Shown piece after piece: positions 16,347-24,314 of a DNA stretch of 34,238 nucleotides (position 1 is its first letter; every line of letters begins with the position of its first letter). Source of the DNA: Paracoccus nototheniae (GTDB lineage: Bacteria; Pseudomonadota; Alphaproteobacteria; Rhodobacterales; Rhodobacteraceae). The notes under the pieces were generated by a model. That model ran no database searches and was not told the DNA's origin. It saw only the letters and a program-made list of their open reading frames with translations. The stretch lies in contig NZ_RQRT01000048.1 in NCBI RefSeq assembly GCF_004335005.1, positions 1 to 34,238 on the forward strand, given 5' to 3'. The translations under genes and the position numbers were made by a program.

Positions 16347-17297
16347 ATGAGTGTGCCCGCATACAACTCCTTTTCTGAATGGTACAACGATGGCCATCTG
16401 GCGAGCTTTGTGCGCACGATGAAGTCCGCCGGTGGTATCGTCAATTTGCTTGAAGCCGCGCAGCCGGCCGGAGATATGTCCGACCCCTCTGTCCCGGATA
16501 TTGTCCTCTATCAGGATTTGCGTGGTGGCACCCGCGTCAGCGGAGATATGGGCGGCAGTCGCTTTGCTGTCACAAGCGAGAGGGGCGGCTTTTTCCTTTC
16601 CGCCCCGAGGTTCGCAAACACCGTCATCGTCGACTCTGCACATGAGCTGCGCAGCTTGTCATTTCCCTTGATGCAGTGGCAATCCGTTCTTGATGAAGTC
16701 GGCAACGGCCGAGAGCCCTTAGATTACCAGAGGCTTTGCAGCGGAACGTTTTCCTCGCCCGTGATCCGGTCGACGATGCGAAGGCTCTGGATGCTGTGCG
16801 ATGAAGAAGGTGTCCCGTCGCGCCTTTTGGCGCAGGCTGCGGGCTGCGAGATCTTGTCCGAGCTCTGTCGACTAGGGGGAACATCGCTTCGTCAAGTCAG
16901 TGGCGGCCTCGCTCCTTGGGCGGAAAAGCGGTGCCTCGACGTGCTACATGCACGGCTAGCCGAAGACATCAGCCTCGACGAGTTGGCAGCCGAGGCACGG
17001 CTCTCGCCGTTTCACTTTGCCCGTATGTTTAAGGGAAGCGTCGGTGTGCCGCCTCGCGTTCATCTAACACGGCTGAGGATGGAGAAGGCTTGTGATCTTC
17101 TGAAACACACCGATCTCTCGATAACCGAAGTAGCAATGGAGGTCGGCTATTCATCTAATCAGGTCCTCGCTCGGGTTTTTCGCAAGCACCACCGGATAAG
17201 CCCCTCGGAGTATCGGAGTTTGACACGTGAACCCGTCAGCAAGGGCTCATCATCGCGGCAAACCGCGAGCTCAGAGCTCTCTTGGGCAGAGCCATGA
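16347..17297 (+). CDS. AraC-family transcriptional regulator (paralog 2)
   Basis: 316 residues, same architecture as the AraC proteins at 534-1448 and 17294-18202. The N-terminal sensing half starts with YNSFSEWYNDG and shares SAGGIVNLLEAAQP and the SRLLAQAAGCEILSELCRLGG linker. The C-terminal AraC DNA-binding half has ISLDELAAEARLSPFHFARM and ITEVAMEVGYSSNQVLARVF. Compared with the paralogs it has a longer serine-rich C-terminal tail of about 25 residues. The start at 16347 follows GGAG/GAGG; an earlier in-frame ATG lacks a site. The next AraC gene starts inside its stop codon (ATGA). Activates or represses unknown targets, plausibly this cluster. Confidence 0.92.
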   Translation: MSVPAYNSFSEWYNDGHLASFVRTMKSAGGIVNLLEAAQPAGDMSDPSVPDIVLYQDLRGGTRVSGDMGGSRFAVTSERGGFFLSAPRFANTVIVDSAHELRSLSFPLMQWQSVLDEVGNGREPLDYQRLCSGTFSSPVIRSTMRRLWMLCDEEGVPSRLLAQAAGCEILSELCRLGGTSLRQVSGGLAPWAEKRCLDVLHARLAEDISLDELAAEARLSPFHFARMFKGSVGVPPRVHLTRLRMEKACDLLKHTDLSITEVAMEVGYSSNQVLARVFRKHHRISPSEYRSLTREPVSKGSSSRQTASSELSWAEP

Positions 17298-18202
17298 CCA
17301 CCCAGCAATATAATTCCTTCGCGCAGTGGTTTCACGGTGGTCCCTTTTCACCCTACGTTCGGATGATGAAGTCTCCAGGCGGATGTCTCAGCCTTATCGA
17401 GACAGCGCTGCCTGCTGTCGAAATGTCAGACCCTGCAGTTCCAGAGCTTGTTCTTCATCAGGACCTTCTAGGAGGCTTCAATGTGCAGGCTGATCTCGGT
17501 TCGGGACGTTTCAATGCTACGACCCGGCCCGATGACCTCTTTCTCGCGGCGCCGGATTTTGCAAACACAATTACGGTCGATCGCGAACATTTTGTCCGCT
17601 CCATCGCATTTCCTGTACGGCAATGGGCCCATTTCTGCGATGATTCCTTTAAGAACCCATTTTCTTTCGACTTCGGAGTGCTCCACCGCGGTGCCTTCAG
17701 GTCGTCTCATATTCGCGCCGCGCAGCGCCAGCTTTGGCGCCTGTGCGATGAGGAGGGCGCACCGTCGCGGCTTCTGGCTCAGGCGGCCGGTTGCGTGATC
17801 CTAGCTGAACTTTTCCGATTGAACGGCGCGCCTCTGATTGCGGTACGCGGCGGGTTGGCACCGTGGGCAGAAAGGCGCTGCCTTGAAATGATGCGCGCGC
17901 GGCTTTCTGAGGATATAAGCTTGGATGAACTCGCTGCGGAGGCGCAGCTTTCACCTTTTCACTTTGCCCGAATGTTCAAGCAAAGTATCGGAGTTCCCCC
18001 GCGGGCCTATCTTACGCAATTGAGGATCGAAAAAGCGTGCGAGCTTCTGGAGCATGCCAACATGTCCATCACCGAGATTGCGCAAGAGGTGGGCTACTCA
18101 TCGAACCAAGTGCTCGCCCGGGTGTTTCTTAAGCACCGGCATATGAGCCCATCAGACTATCGTCGGGCGGTTCGAGAAGGACCTGATGCCGCGGCCTCAT
18201 AA
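17294..18202 (+). CDS. AraC-family transcriptional regulator (paralog 3)
   Basis: 302 residues. Begins YNSFAQWFHGGPFSPYV and carries the paralog-wide EMSDPAVPELVLHQD block, the SRLLAQAAGC linker and the AraC DNA-binding domain with two helix-turn-helix units (SLDELAAEAQLSPFHFARMF and ITEIAQEVGYSSNQVLARVF), ending SPSDYRRAV. In the DNA-binding half it looks closest to paralog 1. It starts at an ATG within the stop of paralog 2, so both are made from one transcript. It lies upstream of the WrbA-isochorismatase-amidohydrolase run, which it may control. Confidence 0.92.
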   Translation: MTTQQYNSFAQWFHGGPFSPYVRMMKSPGGCLSLIETALPAVEMSDPAVPELVLHQDLLGGFNVQADLGSGRFNATTRPDDLFLAAPDFANTITVDREHFVRSIAFPVRQWAHFCDDSFKNPFSFDFGVLHRGAFRSSHIRAAQRQLWRLCDEEGAPSRLLAQAAGCVILAELFRLNGAPLIAVRGGLAPWAERRCLEMMRARLSEDISLDELAAEAQLSPFHFARMFKQSIGVPPRAYLTQLRIEKACELLEHANMSITEIAQEVGYSSNQVLARVFLKHRHMSPSDYRRAVREGPDAAAS

Positions 18203-18592
18203 GCCGTCCCAAGCTACAGCTGCGCCGACGCACAGGTCAGTCCTCATCAGGTTCCGCAACTCTATGCGGACTGGTCCATCCCTTGTGGCGACCCTAGTGC
18301 CGGGGGCTTGTGCTACCCCGCGTGCTCGGTCTTGTCGCCAAGAAATGAACCCGATGCGTCCCGACTCTGAGATGCGAACAGCCCAGTTTTGCACGCCTAT
18401 CTGACCTAAATTATAGAATCCGGCTGCGCGCCGGCAAAAGACAGCAAGTCCAGCACCAACGCAGCAGCCTGAGCGCCGTCGACGCCAAGCGGTTGCGTTA
18501 AGGTCCTGCTAAGGCGACCGAACCCGGCCGAGAGCTGACGAAAGTTTAGCATACACAATTAAAGCGAAGTCATAGCTGAGAAGGTTGACACG
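18203..18592. promoter_or_regulatory. Control region upstream of the WrbA gene
   Basis: 390 bases without a convincing gene. A short hairpin CCGGC-TGCGC-GCCGG lies at 18420-18434. A direct repeat TAAGG occurs twice with an 11-base period (18499-18503 and 18510-18514), about one helical turn, as expected for an AraC-type site, but the repeat is short and could be chance. The A/T-rich stretch at 18543-18566 is a reasonable promoter zone. The ribosome site GAGAAGG lies at about 18579-18585. Confidence 0.35.
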
Positions 18593-19192
18593 ATGACAAA
18601 GGTGCTTGTGCTATATTACTCCTCGTATGGCCATGTCGAAGCGATGAGCGTGGCCGTGGCCAAGGGTGCTGCAGACGTCGCCGGAACGGTGGTGACGGTC
18701 AAGCGTGTCCCGGAAATCATGACCTCTGAAGCGGCAGCCGCTGCGGGTTTCAAGACCGAGCAGGCGGCCGAAACCGCGACGCCGTCGGAGCTTGCCAACT
18801 ACGATGCCATCATCTTCGGGACGCCGACCAGGTTCGGAAACATGGCATCTCAGATGCGCAGCTTCCTCGACCAGACCGGAAAGCTCTGGATGGAAGGGGC
18901 GCTGATCGGCAAGGTCGGGTCGGTCTTCACTTCGACCGGCACCGGCGGGGGCAGCGAGACGACGATCACCTCGTTCTGGCACACGCTGGCGCATCACGGG
19001 ATGGTTATCACCGGGCTGCCCTATTCCAGCGGTGAGCTGACCATCATCAATGAGGTCCGCGGCGGCTCTCCCTATGGCGCAGCAACAATCGCGGGCCCGG
19101 ACGGTTCGCGCATGCCCAGTGAGACGGAGCTGAAGCTGGCTGCCGATCAAGGGCGGCACGTGGCGAGCCTTGCCGCCAAGCTCAGCAAATAA
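18593..19192 (+). CDS. wrbA: NAD(P)H:quinone oxidoreductase, WrbA type
   Basis: 199 residues of the flavodoxin-like WrbA family (type IV quinone reductase). The FMN phosphate loop is [12 protein letters not shown] at residues 7-18. Next come the family motifs [22 protein letters not shown] and [13 protein letters not shown], and the C-terminal [19 protein letters not shown], which is diagnostic. It reduces quinones by two electrons to hydroquinones and so avoids semiquinone radicals; a soluble tetramer in the family. First gene of a five-gene plus-strand run. Confidence 0.95.
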   Translation: MTKVLVLYYSSYGHVEAMSVAVAKGAADVAGTVVTVKRVPEIMTSEAAAAAGFKTEQAAETATPSELANYDAIIFGTPTRFGNMASQMRSFLDQTGKLWMEGALIGKVGSVFTSTGTGGGSETTITSFWHTLAHHGMVITGLPYSSGELTIINEVRGGSPYGAATIAGPDGSRMPSETELKLAADQGRHVASLAAKLSK

Positions 19193-19216
19193 AACTTTTC
19201 TCCGGAGAAAACCACT

Positions 19217-19903
19217 ATGTCAAAGCTTGACGTGCTTACCCCGCAAAACAGCCAGCTTATCTTCATCGATCATCAGCCGCAGATGGCATTCGGCGTTCAG
19301 TCAATCGATCGTCAGACACTGAAGAACAATACGGTCGGACTGGCCAAGGCCGCGCGTATCTTCAATATTCCGACGATCATCACTACGGTCGAGACGCTAA
19401 GCTTTTCGGGGCACACTTATCCCGAACTGCTGGATGTCTTCCCCGATGCTCCATTGCTGGAGCGGTCGTCGATGAACTCTTGGGACGACCAGAAGGTCCG
19501 GGACGCCCTCGCGAAAAATGCAGCCGAGGGCCGCAGGAAGATTGTCGTCGCCGGTCTGTGGACCGAGGTGTGCAACACCACCTTCGCGCTCAGCTGCCTC
19601 AATGACACCGACTATGAGATTTACATGGTGGCCGATGCTTCGGGCGGCACCACCCTGGAGGCGCATAACCGCGCCATGGACCGGATGGTGCAGGTTGGTG
19701 TTGTTCCGATGACGTGGCAACAGGTGTTGCTTGAATGGCAGAGGGACTGGGCGCGCAAGGAAACCTATGATGCCGTCGTGTCGCTGGTCATGGAACATTC
19801 CGGCGCCTATGGCATGGGCATCGATTACGCGGTGACGATGGTGCACAAGGGGCCGCACCGCAGCCAGCATACCGGCGAACGGCTCGATCCCGTCAGCGCA
19901 TGA
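19217..19903 (+). CDS. Isochorismatase-fold cysteine hydrolase (YcaC-like, paralog B)
   Basis: 228 residues. Catalytic positions Asp18 in FIDHQ, Arg83 in ERSS and Cys119 in GLWTEVC match paralog A at 4434-5087, as do DASGGTTLEAH and EWQRDWAR. The C-terminal ~35 residues (GIDYAVTMVHKG onward) differ from paralog A. Starts 24 bases after wrbA with CCGGAGAA as ribosome site. YcaC-like hydrolases are often found next to quinone reductases and amidohydrolases; the amide or ether substrate is not known. Confidence 0.9.
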   Translation: MSKLDVLTPQNSQLIFIDHQPQMAFGVQSIDRQTLKNNTVGLAKAARIFNIPTIITTVETLSFSGHTYPELLDVFPDAPLLERSSMNSWDDQKVRDALAKNAAEGRRKIVVAGLWTEVCNTTFALSCLNDTDYEIYMVADASGGTTLEAHNRAMDRMVQVGVVPMTWQQVLLEWQRDWARKETYDAVVSLVMEHSGAYGMGIDYAVTMVHKGPHRSQHTGERLDPVSA

Positions 19904-19973
19904 CGTCGACCGGCAGGCCGCATGACGGCCGCCTGCTCCCCCACCCCCACACACGCGTCAGCCGAGGCCTGCC

Positions 19974-21833
19974 ATGACCGATATGATCCTGCGCAATGGT
20001 CGCATCACGACCCTTGATCCAAAGACGCCTGACGCAACCGCCATGTCCATCAAGGACGGTCGCATCGCGGCCGTTGGGTCCGATCATGCGATCATGTCCG
20101 GCGCGGATGTGGCAACGCCGGTCATCGACCTGAACGGGCGACGGGTGGTCCCCGGTCTGAATGACAGTCACACCCATCTCATCCGCGGGGGCCTCAGCTA
20201 CAATATCGAGCTGCGTTGGGAAAACGTCCCATCGGTGGCCGATGCCCTGGCCATGCTGCGGCGTCAGGCGGCCAACACCCCTGCGCCCCAATGGGTGCGC
20301 GTCGTCGGTGGCTGGTCCGAGTTCCAGTTCGCCGAGCGCCGCATGCCCACGCTGGAGGAGATCAACGAAGCAGCGCCCGATACGCCGGTCTTTGTGCTGC
20401 ACCTTTATTCCCGCGCCCTGCTCAACCGCGCGGCGCTGCGCGTCCTGGGCATCGGGCGCGAGACGCCGTCGCCCCCGGGTGGCGAGATCGAGCGGGACTC
20501 GCGCGGGAACCCGACCGGCATGCTGATCGCGCGGCCGTCGGCGCTGATCCTCTATTCCACGCTGGCGCAGGGGCCGAAGCTGCCCGTGGACGACCAGATC
20601 AACTCGACGCGCCATTTCATGCGCGAGCTGAACCGCCTTGGGGTCACCAGCGTCATTGATGCCGGCGGCGGGGGCCAGAACTATCCCGAGGATTACGACG
20701 TCATCCGCCATCTCCATCAGGAGGGGCAGATGACGCTGCGCATCGCGTATAACCTGTTCGCCCAGAAAGCCGGGCAGGAGCTGTCCGACTATGAACGCTG
20801 GATCGGGATGACCGCACCCGGCGCGGGTGACGCGATGTTGCGCATGAATGGCGCGGGCGAGAACCTTGCCTGGTCCGCTGCCGATTTCGAGAACTTCCTT
20901 GAGCGGCGACCCGAACCCGGCCCCGTCATGGAGGTCGAGCTTGAGAAGATCGTCGAGCTTCTTGCCGAGAATGAATGGCCCTTCCGCATTCACGCGACCT
21001 ATGACGAGACGATCGACCGGTTTCTGACGGTGTTCGAACGGGTGAACGGTCGGGCCCCCTTCAAAACCCGCTTCATCATCGATCACGCCGAAACGGTCAG
21101 CGCCCGGAACATCGAGCGGATCCGTGCCCTTGGCGGAGGCATCGCAACCCAGCACCGCATGGCCTTTCAGGGCGAGTATTTCGTGGACCGCTATGGCGCC
21201 GAGGCTGCACGCGCGACACCTCCGATCCGCGAGATGCTGAAGGTCGGCCTGCCCGTGGGCGGTGGCACCGACGCCACACGCGTGGCAAGCTATGATCCAT
21301 GGGTCGCGCTGCACTGGCTGACGACGGGCAAGACCGTCGGCGGCCTGCAACTTTTCGACGACGCGCATCTGCTGACACGCGAGGAAGCGCTGGCGATCTG
21401 GACCACCGGATCGGCTTGGTTCTCGGGCGAGCAGGATCAGAAGGGGCGGTTGATGCCTGGCATGCACGCCGATCTGGCCGTGCTGTCCGCAGACCTTATG
21501 TCGGTCGAGGATGCCGCCATCCGGTCGATTACCTCGGTCCTGACCATGCTTGGCGGCCGCGTCGTTTTCGCGGATGCCGAGTTTGCCGATCTGGACCCGC
21601 CCCTGCCGCCGCCCAGCCCGTCATGGTCGGTCAACGCCACCTTCGCAAGTCCGGGCCAGCGCGCCAGCGCGCGTGAGCCAGCCGCCATGCAGATGCGTGC
21701 CTGTTCGGACGGATGCGCCAATTCCTGCGGGCTGCACGGTCATGATCATGGGATCGCCTGGACAAATCCGCTGCCGGTACAGGACCTGCGCAGTTTCTGG
21801 GGAGCGCTTGGATGCTCGTGCTTTATGGCGTGA
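19974..21833 (+). CDS. YtcJ-like metal-dependent amidohydrolase with Cys/His-rich tail
   Basis: 619 residues of the amidohydrolase_3 (YtcJ) family. Metal site: His66 and His68 in NDSHTHL, later His in FRIHATYDE, His in IIDHAET, and Asp in GGGTDAT. The N-terminal strand-rich domain (LRNGRITTLDPK) and its C-terminal partner (GMHADLAVLSADL) form the composite beta-sandwich. Beyond the usual end (about residue 550) is a ~50-residue tail with Cys577, Cys581, Cys585, His588, His590, His592, Cys614 and Cys616. This could bind a second metal. No signal peptide. Hydrolyses an unknown amide, lactam or similar bond. Confidence 0.88.
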   Translation: MTDMILRNGRITTLDPKTPDATAMSIKDGRIAAVGSDHAIMSGADVATPVIDLNGRRVVPGLNDSHTHLIRGGLSYNIELRWENVPSVADALAMLRRQAANTPAPQWVRVVGGWSEFQFAERRMPTLEEINEAAPDTPVFVLHLYSRALLNRAALRVLGIGRETPSPPGGEIERDSRGNPTGMLIARPSALILYSTLAQGPKLPVDDQINSTRHFMRELNRLGVTSVIDAGGGGQNYPEDYDVIRHLHQEGQMTLRIAYNLFAQKAGQELSDYERWIGMTAPGAGDAMLRMNGAGENLAWSAADFENFLERRPEPGPVMEVELEKIVELLAENEWPFRIHATYDETIDRFLTVFERVNGRAPFKTRFIIDHAETVSARNIERIRALGGGIATQHRMAFQGEYFVDRYGAEAARATPPIREMLKVGLPVGGGTDATRVASYDPWVALHWLTTGKTVGGLQLFDDAHLLTREEALAIWTTGSAWFSGEQDQKGRLMPGMHADLAVLSADLMSVEDAAIRSITSVLTMLGGRVVFADAEFADLDPPLPPPSPSWSVNATFASPGQRASAREPAAMQMRACSDGCANSCGLHGHDHGIAWTNPLPVQDLRSFWGALGCSCFMA

Positions 21834-21869
21834 GCCGTGCAGCCATCTGACGCGAGAAAGGCAGAGAGA

Positions 21870-22250
21870 ATGACGACAGTTGACGATGCGCTGATAACCG
21901 TTGCGGCGGTCCTGGTGACGGCTCCGTACTGGATCAGCGCGGGGCTGAAGATGTGGTGGTTCCGCGCAACAGTCGCCGAGATGCAGGGTCTGGGCCTTGA
22001 GCATGCGCGAGCAGTCGCCGGTGCCACGATCGCGACACAGGCCTTTGGCTCGGCCTTGCTCGTTCTTGGCGTCCTGCCGCTCGTCGGGCTTTTGGCGCTT
22101 TCGGTGTTCACCATTGCTGCATCATCTCTCGGGCACGCATTCTGGCGCCTGCCCGCCGGTGAGCGGCTGATGGGTGCGAACGGGTTTCTTGCGAATGTCG
22201 GGCTTCTGGGCGGCCTGCTTTCTGTGGCTTTGCTCCACCGTCTGTCGTGA
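21870..22250 (+). CDS. DoxX-like membrane protein
   Basis: 126 residues with four likely transmembrane helices (about residues 7-25, 48-68, 70-90 and 103-121). The WISAGLKMWWFRATVAEMQGLG segment after helix 1 is typical of DoxX/DoxD-like proteins. Family members partner with oxidoreductases or peroxide and thiol stress systems in the inner membrane. The start at 21870 was chosen for the purine-rich AGGCAGAGAG site; an in-frame GTG 11 codons upstream is less likely. It lies 36 bases after the amidohydrolase. Confidence 0.8.
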   Translation: MTTVDDALITVAAVLVTAPYWISAGLKMWWFRATVAEMQGLGLEHARAVAGATIATQAFGSALLVLGVLPLVGLLALSVFTIAASSLGHAFWRLPAGERLMGANGFLANVGLLGGLLSVALLHRLS

Positions 22251-22261
22251 AAGGACGGTCC

Positions 22262-22516
22262 ATGGCCGACATAAGAAATGCCCATGTTCCGCGTCCGGAC
22301 AGGGACCGCGACAAGGCACATGTCGAGGGCGTTTGCCGGACTGGCGCACCGACGTTCTGGCCTCTCGCTGTGCAGCCTCGGCTGCGCCGACAGCAGGCGG
22401 GACGAAAGACGTCAGGGCCCGTCGGCGGGGCAGGGGACCTGACCCCGCTTCGGTCGTTCGACCAAATCCATGCCACCAATCACTGTAAGGATATGGCCGA
22501 TGTCATCCACTGGTAA
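22262..22516 (+). CDS. Possible small hypothetical protein
   Basis: An 84-codon frame directly after the DoxX-like gene. Its ATG has a good ribosome site (AAAGGAC, 22249-22255), and it ends 17 bases inside the MFS gene. The product is basic and polar, with no motif, signal or helix pattern I recognise. Composition is only moderately coding-like. It may be a small real protein, a leader frame for the exporter, or chance. Confidence 0.25.
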   Translation: MADIRNAHVPRPDRDRDKAHVEGVCRTGAPTFWPLAVQPRLRRQQAGRKTSGPVGGAGDLTPLRSFDQIHATNHCKDMADVIHW

Positions 22517-24098
22517 CGCTGCCGCGAAAGCCAACCCGTTCGCGCCTTTCGCCCATCGCGCCTTCGTGCTTCTCTGGACGGCGGCGTTGATTTCGAACAT
22601 CGGTACATGGATGCACGAGGTCGGCGCAGGCTGGCTCATGACCGAGCTTAGTCCGTCTCCGGCGGTCGTCACACTCGTGCAGGCCGCGACCAGTCTGCCG
22701 ATCTTTCTGTTCGTGCTTTTCGCAGGAGCGCTGGCCGACCGGCTGGACAAGCGGCGAATGCTGATCGTGATCAACCTGCTGCTTTTCGTGGTTATTGCGG
22801 TGCTCGCCGTTCTTGTCCGGGCCGATCGCGTGACGCCGACGGTGTTGCTTCTCTTCACCGTGGTGATCGGAACCGGCGCGGCCTTCATGGCGCCTGCCTG
22901 GCAGGCCGTTGTGCCGACGCTGGTGCCGCGGTCAGAACTGCGCGCCGCCATCGGCCTGAATTCGATGGGCATCAACGTCAGCCGCGCCATCGGTCCTGCT
23001 ATCGCGGGCATCCTGATCGCCTCGGTCGGTCTGGCCGCGCCCTTCGCGCTGAATGCCGCCAGCCACCTGATCATCATCGCAGCCCTGATCCTGTGGCGGC
23101 CCGAGGTTCCGGTCGTGGCGAAGCGCAGGCACTTGCCCATCCTGCAAGAGATGGCGACGGGCCTGCGTCATGTGCGTCACAATAAGCCGATGCTGCAGAC
23201 GCTTGGCCGCGCCTTTGCGTTCTTCATCTCGGCATCGGCATTCTGGGCGATGATGCCGCTTGTCGCGCGCGGGGCGGATGACGCCGGTTCCTCGTTGTAC
23301 GGCTTTCTGGTGGCGACGGTGGGCGTCGGCGCCGTTCTCGGGGCGTTGGGTCTTCCTTACCTGCAGGGTCGTCTCGATTCGCATCGGGTCGTGCAACTCG
23401 GCACATTGATGACCGCAACCGCCCTCCTGGCCTTCGCGTCCTCGACAGCCAGCGCAGTGATCATACCCGGCGCGTTCCTGGGCGGCGTGGCCTGGATCCT
23501 CGTTCTGACCTCGGTGAACGTCTCGGCCCAAATGGCCTTGCCGGACTGGATCCGTGCCCGAGGCCTTGCAGTCAATCTCATGGTCTTCTACGGGGCGATG
23601 TCGGCAGGATCGCTGATCTGGGGGCAGGTCGCCAGCCGGCTTTCGGTCGGCAGCGCGCTTTTCGCTGCGGCCATTGGCCTTGTCGTCGGGCTGATCGTGA
23701 CCCGGAAGGTCATGCTTGGCACGGCCGATGATGTAGACCTTGCGCCCGCCAATGCCTGGCCCGAGGCGCCGCCCCTTGCCGAAGGAGACAGCGACGACGC
23801 TCCTGCCGTGGTCATGATCCAGTTCCAGATCTCGCCCGCAGACAAGGCGGCCTTCGTTGAGGCCGCCTACAAGGTCTCGGCCGAGCGGTATCGCGACGGC
23901 GCGACGCGGTGGGACCTGATCCATGACGTGACCGACCCGGCCAGCTGGATCGAAGTGTTCCACCTGCCCAGCTGGGCCGAACACCTGCAGCAGCATGCCC
24001 GCACGACGGTTTCAGACACAGAGTTGCATGACGCTTTACGGGCCTTCGATCAGCGGCCTGAGGGTCCGGTGGTCAGGCATTTCATCGCCTCCACCTGA
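22500..24098 (+). CDS. MFS exporter (EntS-like) with C-terminal monooxygenase-like domain
   Basis: 532 residues. Residues ~15-410 form the major facilitator domain of the MFS_3/EntS type: LLWTAALISNIGTWMHEVGAGWLMT in helix 1, then FAGALADRLDKRRML, the cytoplasmic motif between helices 2 and 3. After an acidic linker, residues ~440-530 form a dimeric alpha-beta barrel like antibiotic biosynthesis monooxygenases (VVMIQFQIS, SWIEVFHLPSWAEHLQQH). This fused tail is known in the PF05977 family. Likely exports small amphipathic or toxic molecules. The start at 22500 follows AAGGA; the earlier ATG at 22470 has no site. Confidence 0.88.
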   Translation: MSSTGNAAAKANPFAPFAHRAFVLLWTAALISNIGTWMHEVGAGWLMTELSPSPAVVTLVQAATSLPIFLFVLFAGALADRLDKRRMLIVINLLLFVVIAVLAVLVRADRVTPTVLLLFTVVIGTGAAFMAPAWQAVVPTLVPRSELRAAIGLNSMGINVSRAIGPAIAGILIASVGLAAPFALNAASHLIIIAALILWRPEVPVVAKRRHLPILQEMATGLRHVRHNKPMLQTLGRAFAFFISASAFWAMMPLVARGADDAGSSLYGFLVATVGVGAVLGALGLPYLQGRLDSHRVVQLGTLMTATALLAFASSTASAVIIPGAFLGGVAWILVLTSVNVSAQMALPDWIRARGLAVNLMVFYGAMSAGSLIWGQVASRLSVGSALFAAAIGLVVGLIVTRKVMLGTADDVDLAPANAWPEAPPLAEGDSDDAPAVVMIQFQISPADKAAFVEAAYKVSAERYRDGATRWDLIHDVTDPASWIEVFHLPSWAEHLQQHARTTVSDTELHDALRAFDQRPEGPVVRHFIAST

Positions 24099-24099
24099 C

Positions 24100-24162
24100 G
24101 GACGGGCGGGCAGATCGGCGCAGCATCCTCAGTCATGTGGCCTGACGCCTGCCGCCCGGTCC
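24100..24162. terminator. Imperfect inverted repeat after the MFS gene
   Basis: GGACGGGCGGGCAG at 24100-24113 pairs with CTGCCGCCCGGTCC at 24149-24162 apart from shifted single bases, with a 35-base loop. It starts just after the MFS stop and could end the plus-strand transcript. No T-run follows, so confidence is low. Confidence 0.3.
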
Positions 24163-24245
24163 CGCCCTGCCAGTGGGACGCGCAATCGCGCGCGAAAACG
24201 CCGGGCTGCCTGGAAGCGGCGGCCCGGTACCGGACTTGCTGACCC

Positions 24246-24303
24246 AAAAAGGGGGCGGGGCTGAAGCCTCTCGATGCGTTGTGCGGCGGGGAAGGCTTGC
24301 CCC
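24246..24303 (-). terminator. Probable terminator of the MhqO-MhqD fusion transcript
   Basis: Read on the minus strand, GGGGC-AAGCC (24303-24294) pairs with GGCTT-CA-GCCCC (24268-24257). This gives ten base pairs with a two-base bulge and a 25-base loop, followed by a T5 run (24250-24246). It lies 12 bases after the stop of the fusion gene. The large loop lowers confidence. Confidence 0.4.
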
Positions 24304-24314
24304 CGTGGCCGCGA

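Noticed and set aside
19893..21467. 524-codon open frame on the minus strand
   Set aside because: Antisense to the amidohydrolase, which has complete metal ligands; no motif in the antisense product.
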